Program-made: the position numbers and the translations under genes
Part shown: piece by piece, positions 18,561 to 29,700 of the stretch
How the letters are laid out: each line of letters opens with the position of its first letter
Numbering within the stretch: the first letter of the stretch is position 1
Source of the DNA: an uncultured Brachyspira sp.
Lineage (GTDB): Bacteria > Spirochaetota > Brachyspiria > Brachyspirales > Brachyspiraceae
NCBI RefSeq assembly: GCF_944388875.1
Contig: NZ_CALXKQ010000016.1
Coordinates: 1-64,000 of the forward strand
DNA length: 64,000 nucleotides
Direction: 5' to 3'
The notes under the pieces: generated by a model
The model's database searches: none
Told to the model about the DNA's origin: nothing
What the model saw: only the letters and a program-made list of their open reading frames with translations

Positions 18561-19568
18561 ATGTTCAAATCAAAAAAAGAGGATTTTGGAAAAAATTCAT
18601 TTCTATATACATTAGAAAATAGTAATGGATTGAAAGTAAAATTAGCAGAAGTAGGTGCTTCTATAACTGGTATCTTCTTTAAAGATAAGAACAATAATGA
18701 AGTTGAAGTAGCATTTGGTTCTGATGATATAGAATTTTATACTGATAAGGCAAAAAATGGACACATGGGAGCAACTGTAGGCAGAGTGGCAGGACGTACA
18801 ATGAATGCCAAATTCAAAATAGATGATAAAGAGTATAATATAACTCCTAATAAATCACCAGACCATACTCATGGCGGTATCAATGGACTTTCTTATGTTA
18901 TATATAATTCAATTCAGAAAAAAGATAATGAAGTACTATTTTCTTATGCTTCAAAAGACGGAGAGGAAGGTTATCCAGGAAATGTAAACTTAATAGTAAA
19001 ATATACTATTACAGAAGAAAATGAATTGATAATAGATTATATAGCAACAACAGATAAGCCAACTCCTTTAAATATTATGAATCATTCATACTTTAATTTA
19101 AATGGAGAGGGGAAAATAAATGAACATGAAATATTTATAGATTCCAAATACTATTTAGGTGATGATGAAAATGGTATAACATCAGGCGAGATACTTAGAA
19201 CTAAAAATACTCCTTATGATTTCACCGTATCAAAAAAAATGGATGATATAATAAAATCCAAAAATGGATGCGATAACTGCTTTATATTTGATGATAATGA
19301 TATAAACAAACAAAGAGTTAAAGTAATATCAAGAAAAAGCTCAATAAGTTTGGAAGTTTTTACTACAATGCCTTCTATATTATTTTATACTGCTAATTAT
19401 TTAAATAATTTAAAAGTGAGAAATCAAGTTCTTAATAAACATGAGGCATTTTGTTTGGAAGCTCAATATTTTTCATGTTCTCTCAATTTTAATCATTTTC
19501 CAAGCATAATACTTTATCCAGACAGAGAATATAATCATAGAACAATATATAAATTCGGTTTAATTTAA
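18561..19568 (+). CDS. galM: galactose mutarotase (aldose 1-epimerase)
   Basis: 335 residues, the family's usual length. Signature positions include GATVGRVAGR, PDHTHGGINGLSY (active-site His), NIMNHSYFNLNGEG (second His) and EAQYFSCSLNFNHFPS with the catalytic Glu. It interconverts alpha- and beta-anomers of galactose or glucose in the cytoplasm. It stands alone with no Leloir-pathway genes beside it. TAAGGA precedes the ATG. Confidence 0.92.
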   Translation: MFKSKKEDFGKNSFLYTLENSNGLKVKLAEVGASITGIFFKDKNNNEVEVAFGSDDIEFYTDKAKNGHMGATVGRVAGRTMNAKFKIDDKEYNITPNKSPDHTHGGINGLSYVIYNSIQKKDNEVLFSYASKDGEEGYPGNVNLIVKYTITEENELIIDYIATTDKPTPLNIMNHSYFNLNGEGKINEHEIFIDSKYYLGDDENGITSGEILRTKNTPYDFTVSKKMDDIIKSKNGCDNCFIFDDNDINKQRVKVISRKSSISLEVFTTMPSILFYTANYLNNLKVRNQVLNKHEAFCLEAQYFSCSLNFNHFPSIILYPDREYNHRTIYKFGLI

Positions 19569-19582
19569 AAAATGAAATTAAT

Positions 19583-19612
19583 AAAAAAGGGCTTTTATTC
19601 AAGCCCTTTATA
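19583..19612. terminator. terminator between galM and the barrel genes
   Basis: AAAGGGCTT pairs with AAGCCCTTT around a 6-base loop. The minus strand continues in six T, so it is strongest for the minus-strand gene at 19630 but lies at the end of both. Confidence 0.8.
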
Positions 19613-19629
19613 ATATATATATTTTTTAT

Positions 19630-20316
19630 TTAACTTATAAAATACATTCCAAATTGGAAACCTATATCAAATGATGCTAAAGAATCCTGATTAATAGTAA
19701 AGTCCTTTAATATTCCATTTTTACTTACATCTATAGGAAAATCATAATTAGCATATATTCCAAATGAAAGCATAAATTTTCTCTTAGTTTTTACCAAAAA
19801 ATCTGCTGATACTTTTACATAAGGTATATAAAAAGTTTCAAAAGAGTCTTTTATATCTCCAAAATCAAAACGGTATTTACTTGAATCTCCTCTGCCTTTG
19901 GAACTATAAGTCATTGATAAAGGTAATTTTATTCCTCCTCCTACTCCTATAGAGAAAAATCCTATATTTAATCTTGGAAAAATACCTAATGATAAACTAT
20001 TAAATTTATAATTTTCAACAACTCTTTTTTCATCTGCATTATTATATTTTATTTCGTATACATCTTTATTATATCCTATATCAAATAATAAAGCCGTTGA
20101 TAAAGTATCATCATATCCCCAAAATATTCCTGGCTGAAAAGAAAAAGAACTTTCAAAAGCCCTAAAATCTGAAGTAAATATTTTGCTTCTATCAGTTGTA
20201 GCACTGCTCGCACCAAAACGTCCTACAAAACCTGCAACAAAATCTGCAGCATATAGGCTATTAATAGATAGCAATAAAAATAAAATAAAAGTTAATGAAA
20301 AAAATCTATTTTTCAT
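19630..20316 (-). CDS. outer-membrane beta-barrel protein (paralogue 1)
   Basis: 228 residues with a signal peptide ending near LYAADF, then alternating beta strands rich in Gly and aromatics, closing with SFDIGFQFGMYFIS, an outer-membrane C-terminal strand ending in an aromatic-rich segment. It shares order and sequence (GRFGAS-A-T--SKIF-S-FR-F-S-F, NYDFP, D--ASFDIG-QFG) with the next gene upstream and more distantly with 31316. No specific function is recognised; a small porin or adhesin-like barrel is likely. Confidence 0.65.
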   Translation of the reverse strand: MKNRFFSLTFILFLLLSINSLYAADFVAGFVGRFGASSATTDRSKIFTSDFRAFESSFSFQPGIFWGYDDTLSTALLFDIGYNKDVYEIKYNNADEKRVVENYKFNSLSLGIFPRLNIGFFSIGVGGGIKLPLSMTYSSKGRGDSSKYRFDFGDIKDSFETFYIPYVKVSADFLVKTKRKFMLSFGIYANYDFPIDVSKNGILKDFTINQDSLASFDIGFQFGMYFIS

Positions 20317-20327
20317 AAATAATACTC

Positions 20328-21026
20328 CTAATTATTATATTTATCAAAATTAATGTTAACATAATATCCAAATTGAATACCTATATCAAATGCACTCATA
20401 GAATCCTTATTAATAATTGAATCGCTTATATAGTTATCATACTGAAAATGAAGCGGAAAATCATAATTAGCATATACTCCTATTAACCAATAATTAAATA
20501 TACTAAAATCAATAGAAAATCTCAAATAAGGTATAACTGCACTCTCAAATATATCGCTCAAATCTCCAAAACTAAATCTGTAGAATCTATATTTATCATA
20601 AGAATCCAATCTGTACACAGCGGAACCTGGTATTTTTACACCTCCGCCTGCACCTAATGATATAAAGTTGAAATTAAATCTAGCATATCCTCCAATTAAA
20701 AAACTTTCAAATTGATAATTTTCTGTTGCTCTTTTTCCTTGTATGGTATATTTAAGATCATAAGAATCATGATAATATCCCAAATCAAGAAGCAATGATA
20801 AAGAAACAGATGATGATGAAATAGGCTGATTAATTCCTATAGAAAATGCAAATCCAGAATCAAAATCTCTAAAGCCTGATGGGAATATTTTTGATGCATT
20901 TGTATTAGCTCCGCTTAGTGCAAATTGGCTTGTAAACCCTAATGCAAGTCTAGCAGCATTTAAATTATAAAATGGAATTATAAATATAAAAAAAATTGTT
21001 AAAAATAGCTTTATTGTTAATTTCAT
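20328..21026 (-). CDS. outer-membrane beta-barrel protein (paralogue 2)
   Basis: 232 residues from ATG 21026, with AGAGGT just upstream. The signal peptide ends near NLNAAR. It is a close paralogue of the gene 11 bp downstream (shared SKIFPSGFRDFDSGF, ANYDFPLHF and SAFDIGIQFGYY positions). Its promoter TTGACT-16-TATACT (21077-21050) lies inside the 3' end of the preceding membrane-protein gene, so the barrel pair can be made independently. A longer reading frame from 21077 adds only a stretch covering that promoter and is not used. Confidence 0.65.
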   Translation of the reverse strand: MKLTIKLFLTIFFIFIIPFYNLNAARLALGFTSQFALSGANTNASKIFPSGFRDFDSGFAFSIGINQPISSSSVSLSLLLDLGYYHDSYDLKYTIQGKRATENYQFESFLIGGYARFNFNFISLGAGGGVKIPGSAVYRLDSYDKYRFYRFSFGDLSDIFESAVIPYLRFSIDFSIFNYWLIGVYANYDFPLHFQYDNYISDSIINKDSMSAFDIGIQFGYYVNINFDKYNN

Positions 21027-21049
21027 AATACCTCTTTGTACCCATATAT

Positions 21050-21077
21050 AGTATAATACAAATATAATAAAAGTCAA
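21050..21077 (-). promoter_or_regulatory. promoter of the barrel pair
   Basis: Minus strand TTGACT (21077-21072), 16-base spacer, TATACT (21055-21050). Confidence 0.5.
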
Positions 21078-22222
21078 TAAAATAACAGTATTATTAAAAA
21101 TATAATATAAAAATAATTATACAAAAATAAAAATTTCCTATATCTATTTATAGAAGCAAGCACTATATTATAAATAAAGTTAATAATTATCATTACATTA
21201 AATATAATTAAAAATATATCAGAAAATATTTCTATAGTTCTTTTTAAACAGAATAAACCAAATATAGTTCCTATTATATTTGAAGCAATATATATTATAA
21301 AACATACTTTATTATGATCTTTATCTATCCTAAATAAAAACATATTCAATAAAAACAATGATAGAAATATAATACATATCAATAATAAAAAATTTGAATA
21401 TCTATAATATTTCATAATCAAAATTGACGCAGCACTTATAAATAAAGCTAATACCCTAGAAACATTAATTGACAATTTAGTATTAAGCATTATGCTATAA
21501 ATCACATAAGAAAAATATATTATACAAGTTTTTAAAACAACAAAAATAGATAAAATGATTTTTAAATTTTTCATATCGTTTCTTATAAAAAATATAATAA
21601 GTCTTTTTAATTCTATTTTTCCATTAAAATAAAAAAAAGCAAATATTGAAATGAATATTAAAGAGATTATAAAAAATATTAAAAAAGTCCATATAATAAT
21701 TTCAGCGATCATAGTATAAAAATCAGATAAAATATAAAGTTTTTTAATATCATATCTTATATAAGACATTCCAGCTATAAAAAGCATAATAAAATTAGCA
21801 GATACAATATGAACTATCAATTTAATAAAAGCATTCAAATTATCTAGAGGATAAACCAATATATTATAATCAAGTTTATATAAATAAAATGCTGTTAAAA
21901 ATATTAATACAAATGATATTAATATTGATTTAAGACTAACTGGATTAAGAACAAAAAGAAAAATAAATATAAAAATGCTTAATGGAATTAAAAAAGAAAA
22001 TAATATTTTTATATAAAATACAAAACTTTCTCCAATTATATTTTCTAATAAAGCTAAATCAATATTAGAATTTAAACTTGGAATATTAATACTAAATATA
22101 GATATGATGTATATAACAGATATAATCATTATAAAACTAATGCCTATAATAATATTAAAATTTCTAACTATATTTTTATAAGCAATAGTATTTGTATTAT
22201 TTTTATTGATATCGTTATTCAC
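21074..22222 (-). CDS. polytopic membrane protein of unknown function
   Basis: 382 residues dominated by Ile/Phe/Leu-rich segments, about ten membrane helices, with short polar loops and a 20-residue polar N terminus. No motif is recognised. It follows the lipoprotein gene by two bases and is therefore in its operon; a shared envelope role is possible but not shown. Confidence 0.6.
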   Translation of the reverse strand: MNNDINKNNTNTIAYKNIVRNFNIIIGISFIMIISVIYIISIFSINIPSLNSNIDLALLENIIGESFVFYIKILFSFLIPLSIFIFIFLFVLNPVSLKSILISFVLIFLTAFYLYKLDYNILVYPLDNLNAFIKLIVHIVSANFIMLFIAGMSYIRYDIKKLYILSDFYTMIAEIIIWTFLIFFIISLIFISIFAFFYFNGKIELKRLIIFFIRNDMKNLKIILSIFVVLKTCIIYFSYVIYSIMLNTKLSINVSRVLALFISAASILIMKYYRYSNFLLLICIIFLSLFLLNMFLFRIDKDHNKVCFIIYIASNIIGTIFGLFCLKRTIEIFSDIFLIIFNVMIIINFIYNIVLASINRYRKFLFLYNYFYIIFLIILLFY

Positions 22223-22224
22223 TA

Positions 22225-24117
22225 TTAATTATCTATACCCAATATATTAAGCATCTCATTTTCTATCTGAATTATATCTCCATGCTTATCTTCAATAGCA
22301 TTCATCTTTGAACTTATTTCATCTTTTTTATCATCATTAGCTTTTTCAAGTTCATTTCCTATAAGTTTATCTGCAATTCTCAAGGTTTTATCAGATATTA
22401 TAGCTCTTTCAGAATCATTAGCCGCTTTTGACATGTCAAAACCAGCATCTGTTTTTAAAACTTCATCAAGCATTGATTCTTTCCATAATAATTTAGGCTT
22501 AAATTTATAAGTTTTATAAGAAAACTCATCTACATTAACAACTCCATTTTCAGAGAAAATATCCTGATACATATTGGCATCCATATCAATAAGAAGTATT
22601 TTATTTTTTCCATTTTCTGAATATACTTTTTGATATGTATTCAACCCCTGCCTGCTGCTTCCATTCAAAGATTTTCCCAAAGCACTTTCTAAATCCAATT
22701 CCAAATTATCCTTCAAAACTACAGTATATGAAGCTGTACCTCCTCTTCCTCCAGAATGCTCATAAGTACCTGTAAGCATTATATCATCCTTACCGTCATT
22801 ATTTATATCGCATAAGAAAAATTTAGGATAATATATAGGAAAATATAATATATCATATAAATACTCAGCATACTCATCTGCATTAAACTTTCCGTCTGAT
22901 GATATGAACTTTGAATTATTAGCAAAATTTTTTAAATCATTAGCTTTTATGTATTTAATATTATCCGAATTTAATTTCCTATCATCACCTAATCTAAAAT
23001 TGAATGTTTCTTCTGTTTCATAAGAAGCATATCTTGTATTTTTTATAAACTTTGGATTAAAATAATATATTTCTTTTAACTTATCTTCATAAATAGAATA
23101 AATAAATGTGTTTTTATTAAACTCCAAAAAATATAAATCAGAAGTTTCATCATATTTTTCTTTTGGAGATGAATTTTCAATATTATAAAAATTCTCATAA
23201 TTGTATGCTCTATTTCCAGTAATATACGTTCTAACATATTCATTCATTATATTCGTATTTACAATATCCTTTACAACTCCAATATATGAAATATGTGCTG
23301 TTCCTTCATAAATTATAGAAGAGATATTATAATTATTTTCATTATAAATATCTAAATATCCGCTATCCTTAGATATATATTTCAAAAATTTCTTCTCATA
23401 AGCATCAGCTATTAATTGCTCAACTTTTAAATCTTCAGGAGAATCAATTATATAATTGATTAAATTCATTTTGTTGGAATAAACTTCATTTATATTTTCA
23501 TGTTCATTTACAATACCAATTATCATATTGATATTAGTTCCTCCTGATTTTTTCCATTCTTTTATATATTTCTGCATATCAGAAAAGCAATACAATGAAT
23601 CAGTAGCTAGATGAGATAAAAATAAAGCAAAATAAATATCAGCATCTTTATTTTTTATATTTAGAAGCAAATCTCTAGCCTTCTTCAAAGCCAAATTCCT
23701 TTCAACATATACATATTCATATGCATAATATGAAGTGAAATCCTCGCCATACAAATCAAAACTGTCTATTTTAGCTTCATATCTATTATGATATGCATTA
23801 GATATAAAATCTATAGAATATTTTTTAATATCATTATCCCCTACAAGTTTTTTGTTAAGGAAATCTCTATTTCTATTTAATATATTACTGTAAACTTCAT
23901 CCTGATAATAATTGCTGAGTGCATTGCTGAAATTATTTTTATCCGTTCTTACAGCTTTATAAACATATTTCATATCAAAAAAATATGTATACTTCTTTTT
24001 ACCATTATTTAAACTTAAATTTTCTTTTTCAATATCATTATTGTTTTCATTTCCATTGCATCCGTAAAAAACTAATATAGTAATAATAGAAATAATATAA
24101 AAGAAATTTTTAAACAT
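22225..24117 (-). CDS. large lipoprotein with FG-GAP-like segment and LprI-like tail
   Basis: 630 residues with a lipobox at residues 17-20 (FYGC). The middle contains LCDINNDGKDDIMLTGTY, a DxNxDGxxD calcium-loop motif as in FG-GAP/VCBS repeat proteins. Near residues 560-590, GFDMSKAANDSERAIISD then L--AD resembles the N-terminal signature of LprI-type lysozyme inhibitors (FDC-KA---EKAIC-D--L---D), but both cysteines are replaced by Met and Ile. The protein is expected at the periplasmic side of a membrane. Function is unknown. Confidence 0.6.
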   Translation of the reverse strand: MFKNFFYIISIITILVFYGCNGNENNNDIEKENLSLNNGKKKYTYFFDMKYVYKAVRTDKNNFSNALSNYYQDEVYSNILNRNRDFLNKKLVGDNDIKKYSIDFISNAYHNRYEAKIDSFDLYGEDFTSYYAYEYVYVERNLALKKARDLLLNIKNKDADIYFALFLSHLATDSLYCFSDMQKYIKEWKKSGGTNINMIIGIVNEHENINEVYSNKMNLINYIIDSPEDLKVEQLIADAYEKKFLKYISKDSGYLDIYNENNYNISSIIYEGTAHISYIGVVKDIVNTNIMNEYVRTYITGNRAYNYENFYNIENSSPKEKYDETSDLYFLEFNKNTFIYSIYEDKLKEIYYFNPKFIKNTRYASYETEETFNFRLGDDRKLNSDNIKYIKANDLKNFANNSKFISSDGKFNADEYAEYLYDILYFPIYYPKFFLCDINNDGKDDIMLTGTYEHSGGRGGTASYTVVLKDNLELDLESALGKSLNGSSRQGLNTYQKVYSENGKNKILLIDMDANMYQDIFSENGVVNVDEFSYKTYKFKPKLLWKESMLDEVLKTDAGFDMSKAANDSERAIISDKTLRIADKLIGNELEKANDDKKDEISSKMNAIEDKHGDIIQIENEMLNILGIDN

Positions 24118-24195
24118 AAAAACCCCAACAAAATATTTGTATTATTATATATATAAAATACTTTTTTACAAGTATAGATAATTTTAAAGGATAAA

Positions 24196-24234
24196 AAATA
24201 GGACTAAGTATTAAAATAATACCCAGTCCTATTT
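24196..24234 (-). terminator. terminator after the UgpC-type ATPase gene
   Basis: AAATAGGACT pairs with AGTCCTATTT, with an inner GTATT/AATAC stem. The minus strand continues in a T run. Confidence 0.8.
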
Positions 24235-24252
24235 ATATTAAAAAGATATTTA

Positions 24253-25350
24253 TTATATTAAAAGATTTTGTTCAGTATCTTTATCAAAAATATGAAGTCT
24301 ATTTAAATCAAATTCCATGAAAGCATGCTGATCTCTCTCATAATCATCAGAACTATTAATACGTATCGTTATTTGAGAGTTTCCAAAATTCATATATAAA
24401 TAACTTTCAGAACCTATCATCTCTATAACATCAATTATAGCTTCTATTAAATTTTCAGACTTATCTTTATGCAGTATAACATTCTCAGGTCTTATTCCGA
24501 GTATAACTTCTTTTCCATTGTAAGAATCATCCAGTTTCGATATTCTGTCATTATTTAATTCAATATCATACCTATCAAAATTAGCATGCCATTTGCCGTT
24601 ATTTTTATTAACTACCGCATTAATAAAATTCATCTGAGGAGCACCAATAAACCCAGCTACAAATAAATTTTTAGGACTGTTGTAAAGAGTTTTAGCATCA
24701 TCAACTTGCATAATATCTCCATCTTTCATAACAACAATTCTAGTACCCATAGTCATGGCCTCAACTTGGTCATGCGTAACATATACAAAAGTAGTTTGAA
24801 GCTGTTTATGAAGTTTAATTAATTCAGTACGCATTTGAACTCTCAATTTGGCATCAAGGTTGGATAAAGGTTCATCTAATAAAAACACTGACGGATTTCT
24901 CACCATGGCTCTTCCCAAAGCAACCCTTTGACGCTGTCCTCCTGAAAGTGCTTTAGGTTTTCTGTCTAGTAAATGTGCTATATCAAGAACTTTAGCAGCC
25001 CATTCTACACGTTTCTTTATTTCTTCTTTAGGGGTTTTTCTTAATTCTAAACCAAAAGCCATATTCTTAAATACTGACATGTGAGGATACAAAGCATAAT
25101 TCTGAAAAACCATAGCTATATCTCTATCCTTAGGAGCAACATCATTAACCAATCTATCTCCTATATACAGCTTGCCGTCTGTTATATCTTCAAGACCAGC
25201 TATCATACGAAGTGTTGTAGATTTACCGCATCCTGAAGGTCCTACCAAAATGACAAATTCCTTATCGTCTATATCCAAACTAAAATCTTTAACAACCTCT
25301 ACATTATTGTCATATACTTTTCTAATATGTTCAAATTTAATACTAGACAT
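24253..25350 (-). CDS. ugpC: sugar ABC transporter ATP-binding protein, MalK/UgpC type
   Basis: 365 residues. Walker A is GPSGCGKST, the signature is LSGGQRQRVALGRA, Walker B leads into DEPLSNLDAKLR, and THD carries the H loop. A C-terminal MOBE/TOBE regulatory domain follows (IRPENVILH). These ATPases energise carbohydrate importers (maltose, glycerol-3-phosphate, multiple sugars) and in some bacteria one copy serves several permeases. No permease or binding protein is adjacent, consistent with a shared ATPase like MsmX. The gene symbol is at family level. Confidence 0.88.
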   Translation of the reverse strand: MSSIKFEHIRKVYDNNVEVVKDFSLDIDDKEFVILVGPSGCGKSTTLRMIAGLEDITDGKLYIGDRLVNDVAPKDRDIAMVFQNYALYPHMSVFKNMAFGLELRKTPKEEIKKRVEWAAKVLDIAHLLDRKPKALSGGQRQRVALGRAMVRNPSVFLLDEPLSNLDAKLRVQMRTELIKLHKQLQTTFVYVTHDQVEAMTMGTRIVVMKDGDIMQVDDAKTLYNSPKNLFVAGFIGAPQMNFINAVVNKNNGKWHANFDRYDIELNNDRISKLDDSYNGKEVILGIRPENVILHKDKSENLIEAIIDVIEMIGSESYLYMNFGNSQITIRINSSDDYERDQHAFMEFDLNRLHIFDKDTEQNLLI

Positions 25351-25570
25351 AATTCCCTTCCTTTTGTAATAATTTATAAAATACTACTAATAATAGCAGA
25401 TTATTTTATTGTTATTGGTTCCATACAAAAACATATAAAAGCTTCATTACAAGTCAAAATTAATAAGTATTAAAATGATTTTTGAAAGAAGCTATTTAGT
25501 ATATAAGTTATAGTATATTTAGTATTTTTATATTGTCAAGACATTAATTGTCTATTTTTTATATAAAATA

Positions 25571-26584
25571 TCATATTACAAATTTTTTAAACTCATCAGC
25601 AAGTAAATTGGCATCGGTTCCAACAATTATATGCACTTCATTATTATTAATTTTCTCTACAGCAGGATAATATTTTTTTATCTCTTCTATATTTATTTTA
25701 TCAGCATCTTTAATCTCAAGTCTTAATCTGGTAGCACAATTATTAACTTTAATAATATTTTCAATTCCGCCAACTAAAGGAAGAAGCAATGATGTTTTTA
25801 AAGTTTGACTTCCTAACAATTTTTCTAAATCTTCAGCAAGTTCGCTTACTGAAGTACCAACTATTATATGCAATTCTGTATCACTTATTTTTTGTACCGC
25901 AGGATAATATTTTTTTATTTCTTCAGCATTTACTTTATTAGCATCTTTTAAATTGAGTCTTAATCTAGTAGCACAATTATTTACTTTTACTATATTTTCT
26001 ATTCCTCCAAGCATAGGAATAAGCAACCAAGCTCTATTAGAATAATCTGTATTAGCATCAGAGTCATTTAAAATCTTTGATAATTCATCAGCTAGCTCAA
26101 AAGCCTTAATACCAACTACTACATGAACCTCTGTATTACTTATTTTTTGTATTACAGGATAATATTTTTCCTCATTAACCTTATCAGCGTTTTTTACTTC
26201 AAGTCTTAATCTAGTAGCACAATTATTAACTTTAATAATATTTTCTCTTCCTCCAAGCAATGGAAGAATCATCAATGCCATATTACAAAAACTATCATCA
26301 GAAACTATAATTTTTCTTAATACATCAGCTATAACACTCGCATTTGTACCTACAACTATATGCACTTCTTTATCACTAATTTTTTGTACGGCAGGATAAT
26401 ATTTTTTTATTTCTTCTATATTTATTTTATTAGTATCATTTACCTCAAGTCTTAATCTGGTAGCACAATTATTAACTTTAATAATATTTTCTCTTCCTCC
26501 AAGCAATGGTACTAAAAAACTAATTTCTTCTTCATTGGAATGATTATCAATCTTTTCTTTTTTATTAAATAAATTAAACAACAT
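25571..26584 (-). CDS. protein of four tandem PTS EIIB (glucose family) domains
   Basis: 337 residues built from four copies of about 80 residues, each with LGG-ENI(I/V)KVNNCATRLRL. The motif is that of the phospho-accepting cysteine of glucose-family PTS EIIB; the cysteines are residues 40, 122, 204 and 283. Each copy ends in EVHI(I/V)VG-----LA--L. There is no EIIC membrane domain, no EIIA domain and no PTS gene beside it. All four cysteines and the TRLR residues are kept, so phosphorylation is plausible. A role as a soluble phosphate carrier, buffer or regulator is inference. GAGGG precedes the ATG. Confidence 0.85.
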   Translation of the reverse strand: MLFNLFNKKEKIDNHSNEEEISFLVPLLGGRENIIKVNNCATRLRLEVNDTNKINIEEIKKYYPAVQKISDKEVHIVVGTNASVIADVLRKIIVSDDSFCNMALMILPLLGGRENIIKVNNCATRLRLEVKNADKVNEEKYYPVIQKISNTEVHVVVGIKAFELADELSKILNDSDANTDYSNRAWLLIPMLGGIENIVKVNNCATRLRLNLKDANKVNAEEIKKYYPAVQKISDTELHIIVGTSVSELAEDLEKLLGSQTLKTSLLLPLVGGIENIIKVNNCATRLRLEIKDADKINIEEIKKYYPAVEKINNNEVHIIVGTDANLLADEFKKFVI

Positions 26585-26674
26585 TATTAACCCTCATAAT
26601 TTTGATAACTGTATAATACTAACATAATATTTATTTTTTTCTAGTTTAAATAAAAATAATTTATTTAATAAAAT

Positions 26675-26715
26675 AAAAGACAAGAGAATTAATTTCTTAA
26701 CTCTCCTGTCTTTTT
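26675..26715 (-). terminator. terminator after ftsK
   Basis: AAAAGACA pairs with TGTCTTTT and an inner GAGA/TCTC part extends the stem; the minus strand ends in TTTTATTTTATT. Confidence 0.75.
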
Positions 26716-26764
26716 AAGATAGGTATAAACATATATATAAATATTTGATAGTTTTTAATATTAA

Positions 26765-29700
26765 CTATTCATCTAAAGTAATTAAAACCTCTCTAGGCTT
26801 ACTGCCATTTTCAGGTCCTACTATACCCTGACGCTCCATTATCTCTACTATTCTTGCCGCCCTATTATACCCTATTTTCAAACGTCTTTGTAAGAATGAA
26901 GCACTTGCTTTTCCTGTTCTTGCCACCAATTGAACAGCATCATCCCAAAGCTCTTCATCAAGTATATCCTCTTCATCACTATTTTTATCATCAGCATCGC
27001 TTCCCTCTAAAGCAGCAATCAAGCTCTCATCAAACATAGGCGACATCTGCCCAGATAAATAATCAACAACCTTTTTAACTTCATTATCAGATACAAAAGC
27101 TCCCTGCACTCTATCAGGCATTTGACTTCCGGAAGCACAGAATAAAGCATCCCCCTTGCCTAGCAGCTGTTCAGCTCCAGACATATCAATGATAATTCTT
27201 GAGTTAGTTTTGTTAGGTACTTGGAATGCTATTCTTGTAGGCAAATTAGCTTTTATAACTCCAGTAACAACATCAGCAGAAGGTCTTTGCGTTGCTATTA
27301 TCAAATGTATTCCAACAGCTCTGCTCATTCCAGCCAAACGTGATATTAAGTCTTCAACTTCTTTTGATGCTACAACCATCAAGTTATGAAGCTCATCTAT
27401 AACAAGAACTATATACGGAAATAGCTCTAAAGGCTCTCCGTTAAACTCTGTTTCTCCCTCTTTAAGTAATTGTCTAACCTTTTCATTATATGTCTTAACA
27501 TTTCTTACAAAAAATCTCTCCATTCTCTCATATCTTTTTTCCATTATATCTACAATATATCTCAATACTATAGTAGCTTTCTTTTCATCGGACACTACAG
27601 GCGACATCAAATGCGGTATGCCGTTATATATAGAAAGCTCTACCCTTTTTTTGTCTACAAATATAAACTTGAGTTCATCAGGTCTGAATTTATATAAAAG
27701 TGAAAGTATTATAGTAGAAAGACATACACTTTTACCAGAACCTGTAGTTCCAGCAACAAGTAAGTGAGGAGCTTCCGACATATCAGATATAACATTATTT
27801 CCATATATTCCTTTTCCTAGTACAAAAGGTATATCAAGTTTTGATTGTCTGAAATCGCTGCTTTCCAATACATCTCTTAAGAAAACTGCATTTCTTACTT
27901 TATTAGGTATCTCTATTCCTATAACAGAACGCCCAGGTATTGGAGCTATTATCCTTACGCTCTCAGAAGCTAATGCCAAAGCAATATTATCTGTAAGATT
28001 TGATATTTTTGACACTCTTATTCCAGAAGCTATTTCAAGTTCGTATCTTGTGATAACAGGTCCTCTTGATACTCCTGTAACTTTTGCTTCTATATTAAAA
28101 TCTAATAATGTATGTTCAAGCTGCATAGCTGTTTGTTTTATAGATTCCATCATAGCACCGTCATTGACTGGTATGGATCTATTAAGTAAATCAAACGGAG
28201 GGTGTTTATAATGCTTATCAACATACTTTGTATCAAAATTAGACTGTATACGTTCACTGTCCATATTTTTTATATTTTTAGTACCAAGTATAACTTTTTT
28301 AGGCTTATTCAATGTATCTATCGTTTTTTGAGATTCCATATTTATAAATCCTGCTGCTTCTTCCGATGCAGTATTCTTTTGAGAAATATCATCAAAAACA
28401 TTACCATTTTCTTTTGTATTTATTTCTTTATTTACATTATTTACATTCTCATCTTTTTCTATTTCTTTTGTGTGTTCTATATATTCTTCATCTTTTTCTC
28501 GCTTTTCATCAATATTGACACTATTTGCTAATTTATTATGCTCCGTCAAATTATTTAAATATTCTGCATACATATCATCATCTATATTATAATTATTAGG
28601 CTCATGATTAATTTTAGTTTTTAATCTAACATCTTCTATATCATCATCATTAATATGATAAAGTTCTTCTTCATCCAAATCAAATTCATCTATTTTTCCA
28701 TCTGCATTATAATGATTGTTATAATCAGGTATATGATCTGCTCTGTTATATTCTCTCTTAGAGGCATATCCCATAGCAAATTCAAAAGGCTCCTTCCTTT
28801 TATTATCTGATGTTTTTGGCTTATTATCATATACAGAAACATATTCTTCATTACTATTCTTTATTTCATTTGATGTACTAGAATAAATTTCTTTCTTTTT
28901 ATTTAATTCTTCTAATTTCTTATTGAATTCATTTATTACATTATTATTATCTTCTTCATTATTATTATTTTCTTCAATTATTTCGTTTATTTCATCTAGC
29001 TTATTATCTTCTCTCTTATTCTCCTCTACAAGTCTTTGTAACTTCTCAAAACTATCATCATCCTCTTCTTGATATCTAGCTTTTATATACTTCTCTCCAA
29101 CATTATATTTAGCATAATTATCAACGGAATCCTCATAAGCAGCTCTTTTAAAATCTGACTTCCTTAAATAATTTATATTATAATCAAGCTCTTCAATATG
29201 ATCTTTTATTACATCTTCATTTTTTTTTTTATTGATAAAATCATTATAATAATCTCTATAAAAATCATCCTCTTTTTGCATAGCACTCTGATATTGAGAA
29301 GCATTATAATTATTATTATGCACTCTCTCCTTTCCAAATACTGCTTCTGCTAAAGTTAATCCTAAATCTTCTTCTTCAGTTTCCATTGTATTTACATTAA
29401 TTCCTGTAAAATGATTGTTTTTTAAATCTGAAATTATATTATCTACTTCTTTGTTTTCTGCATCCGTTTTATTAAAGAAATTATTTATAGAATTATTTTT
29501 TTTATATAGTTTTTCTCTATAACTTTTTTCATCAAAACCATAATATCCTCCATCAGCTTTCTCTATAAAAGGAGCAGTTTTAAACTCTAATTCACTGACA
29601 TCTTTAGCATAAAATAATGGCAGATAATCTTTAGTATAACTTTTTTCAGAATCATTTTCTTCATTTTTAGCACTCTTTATTTCTAAATCTTTTATTCCAT

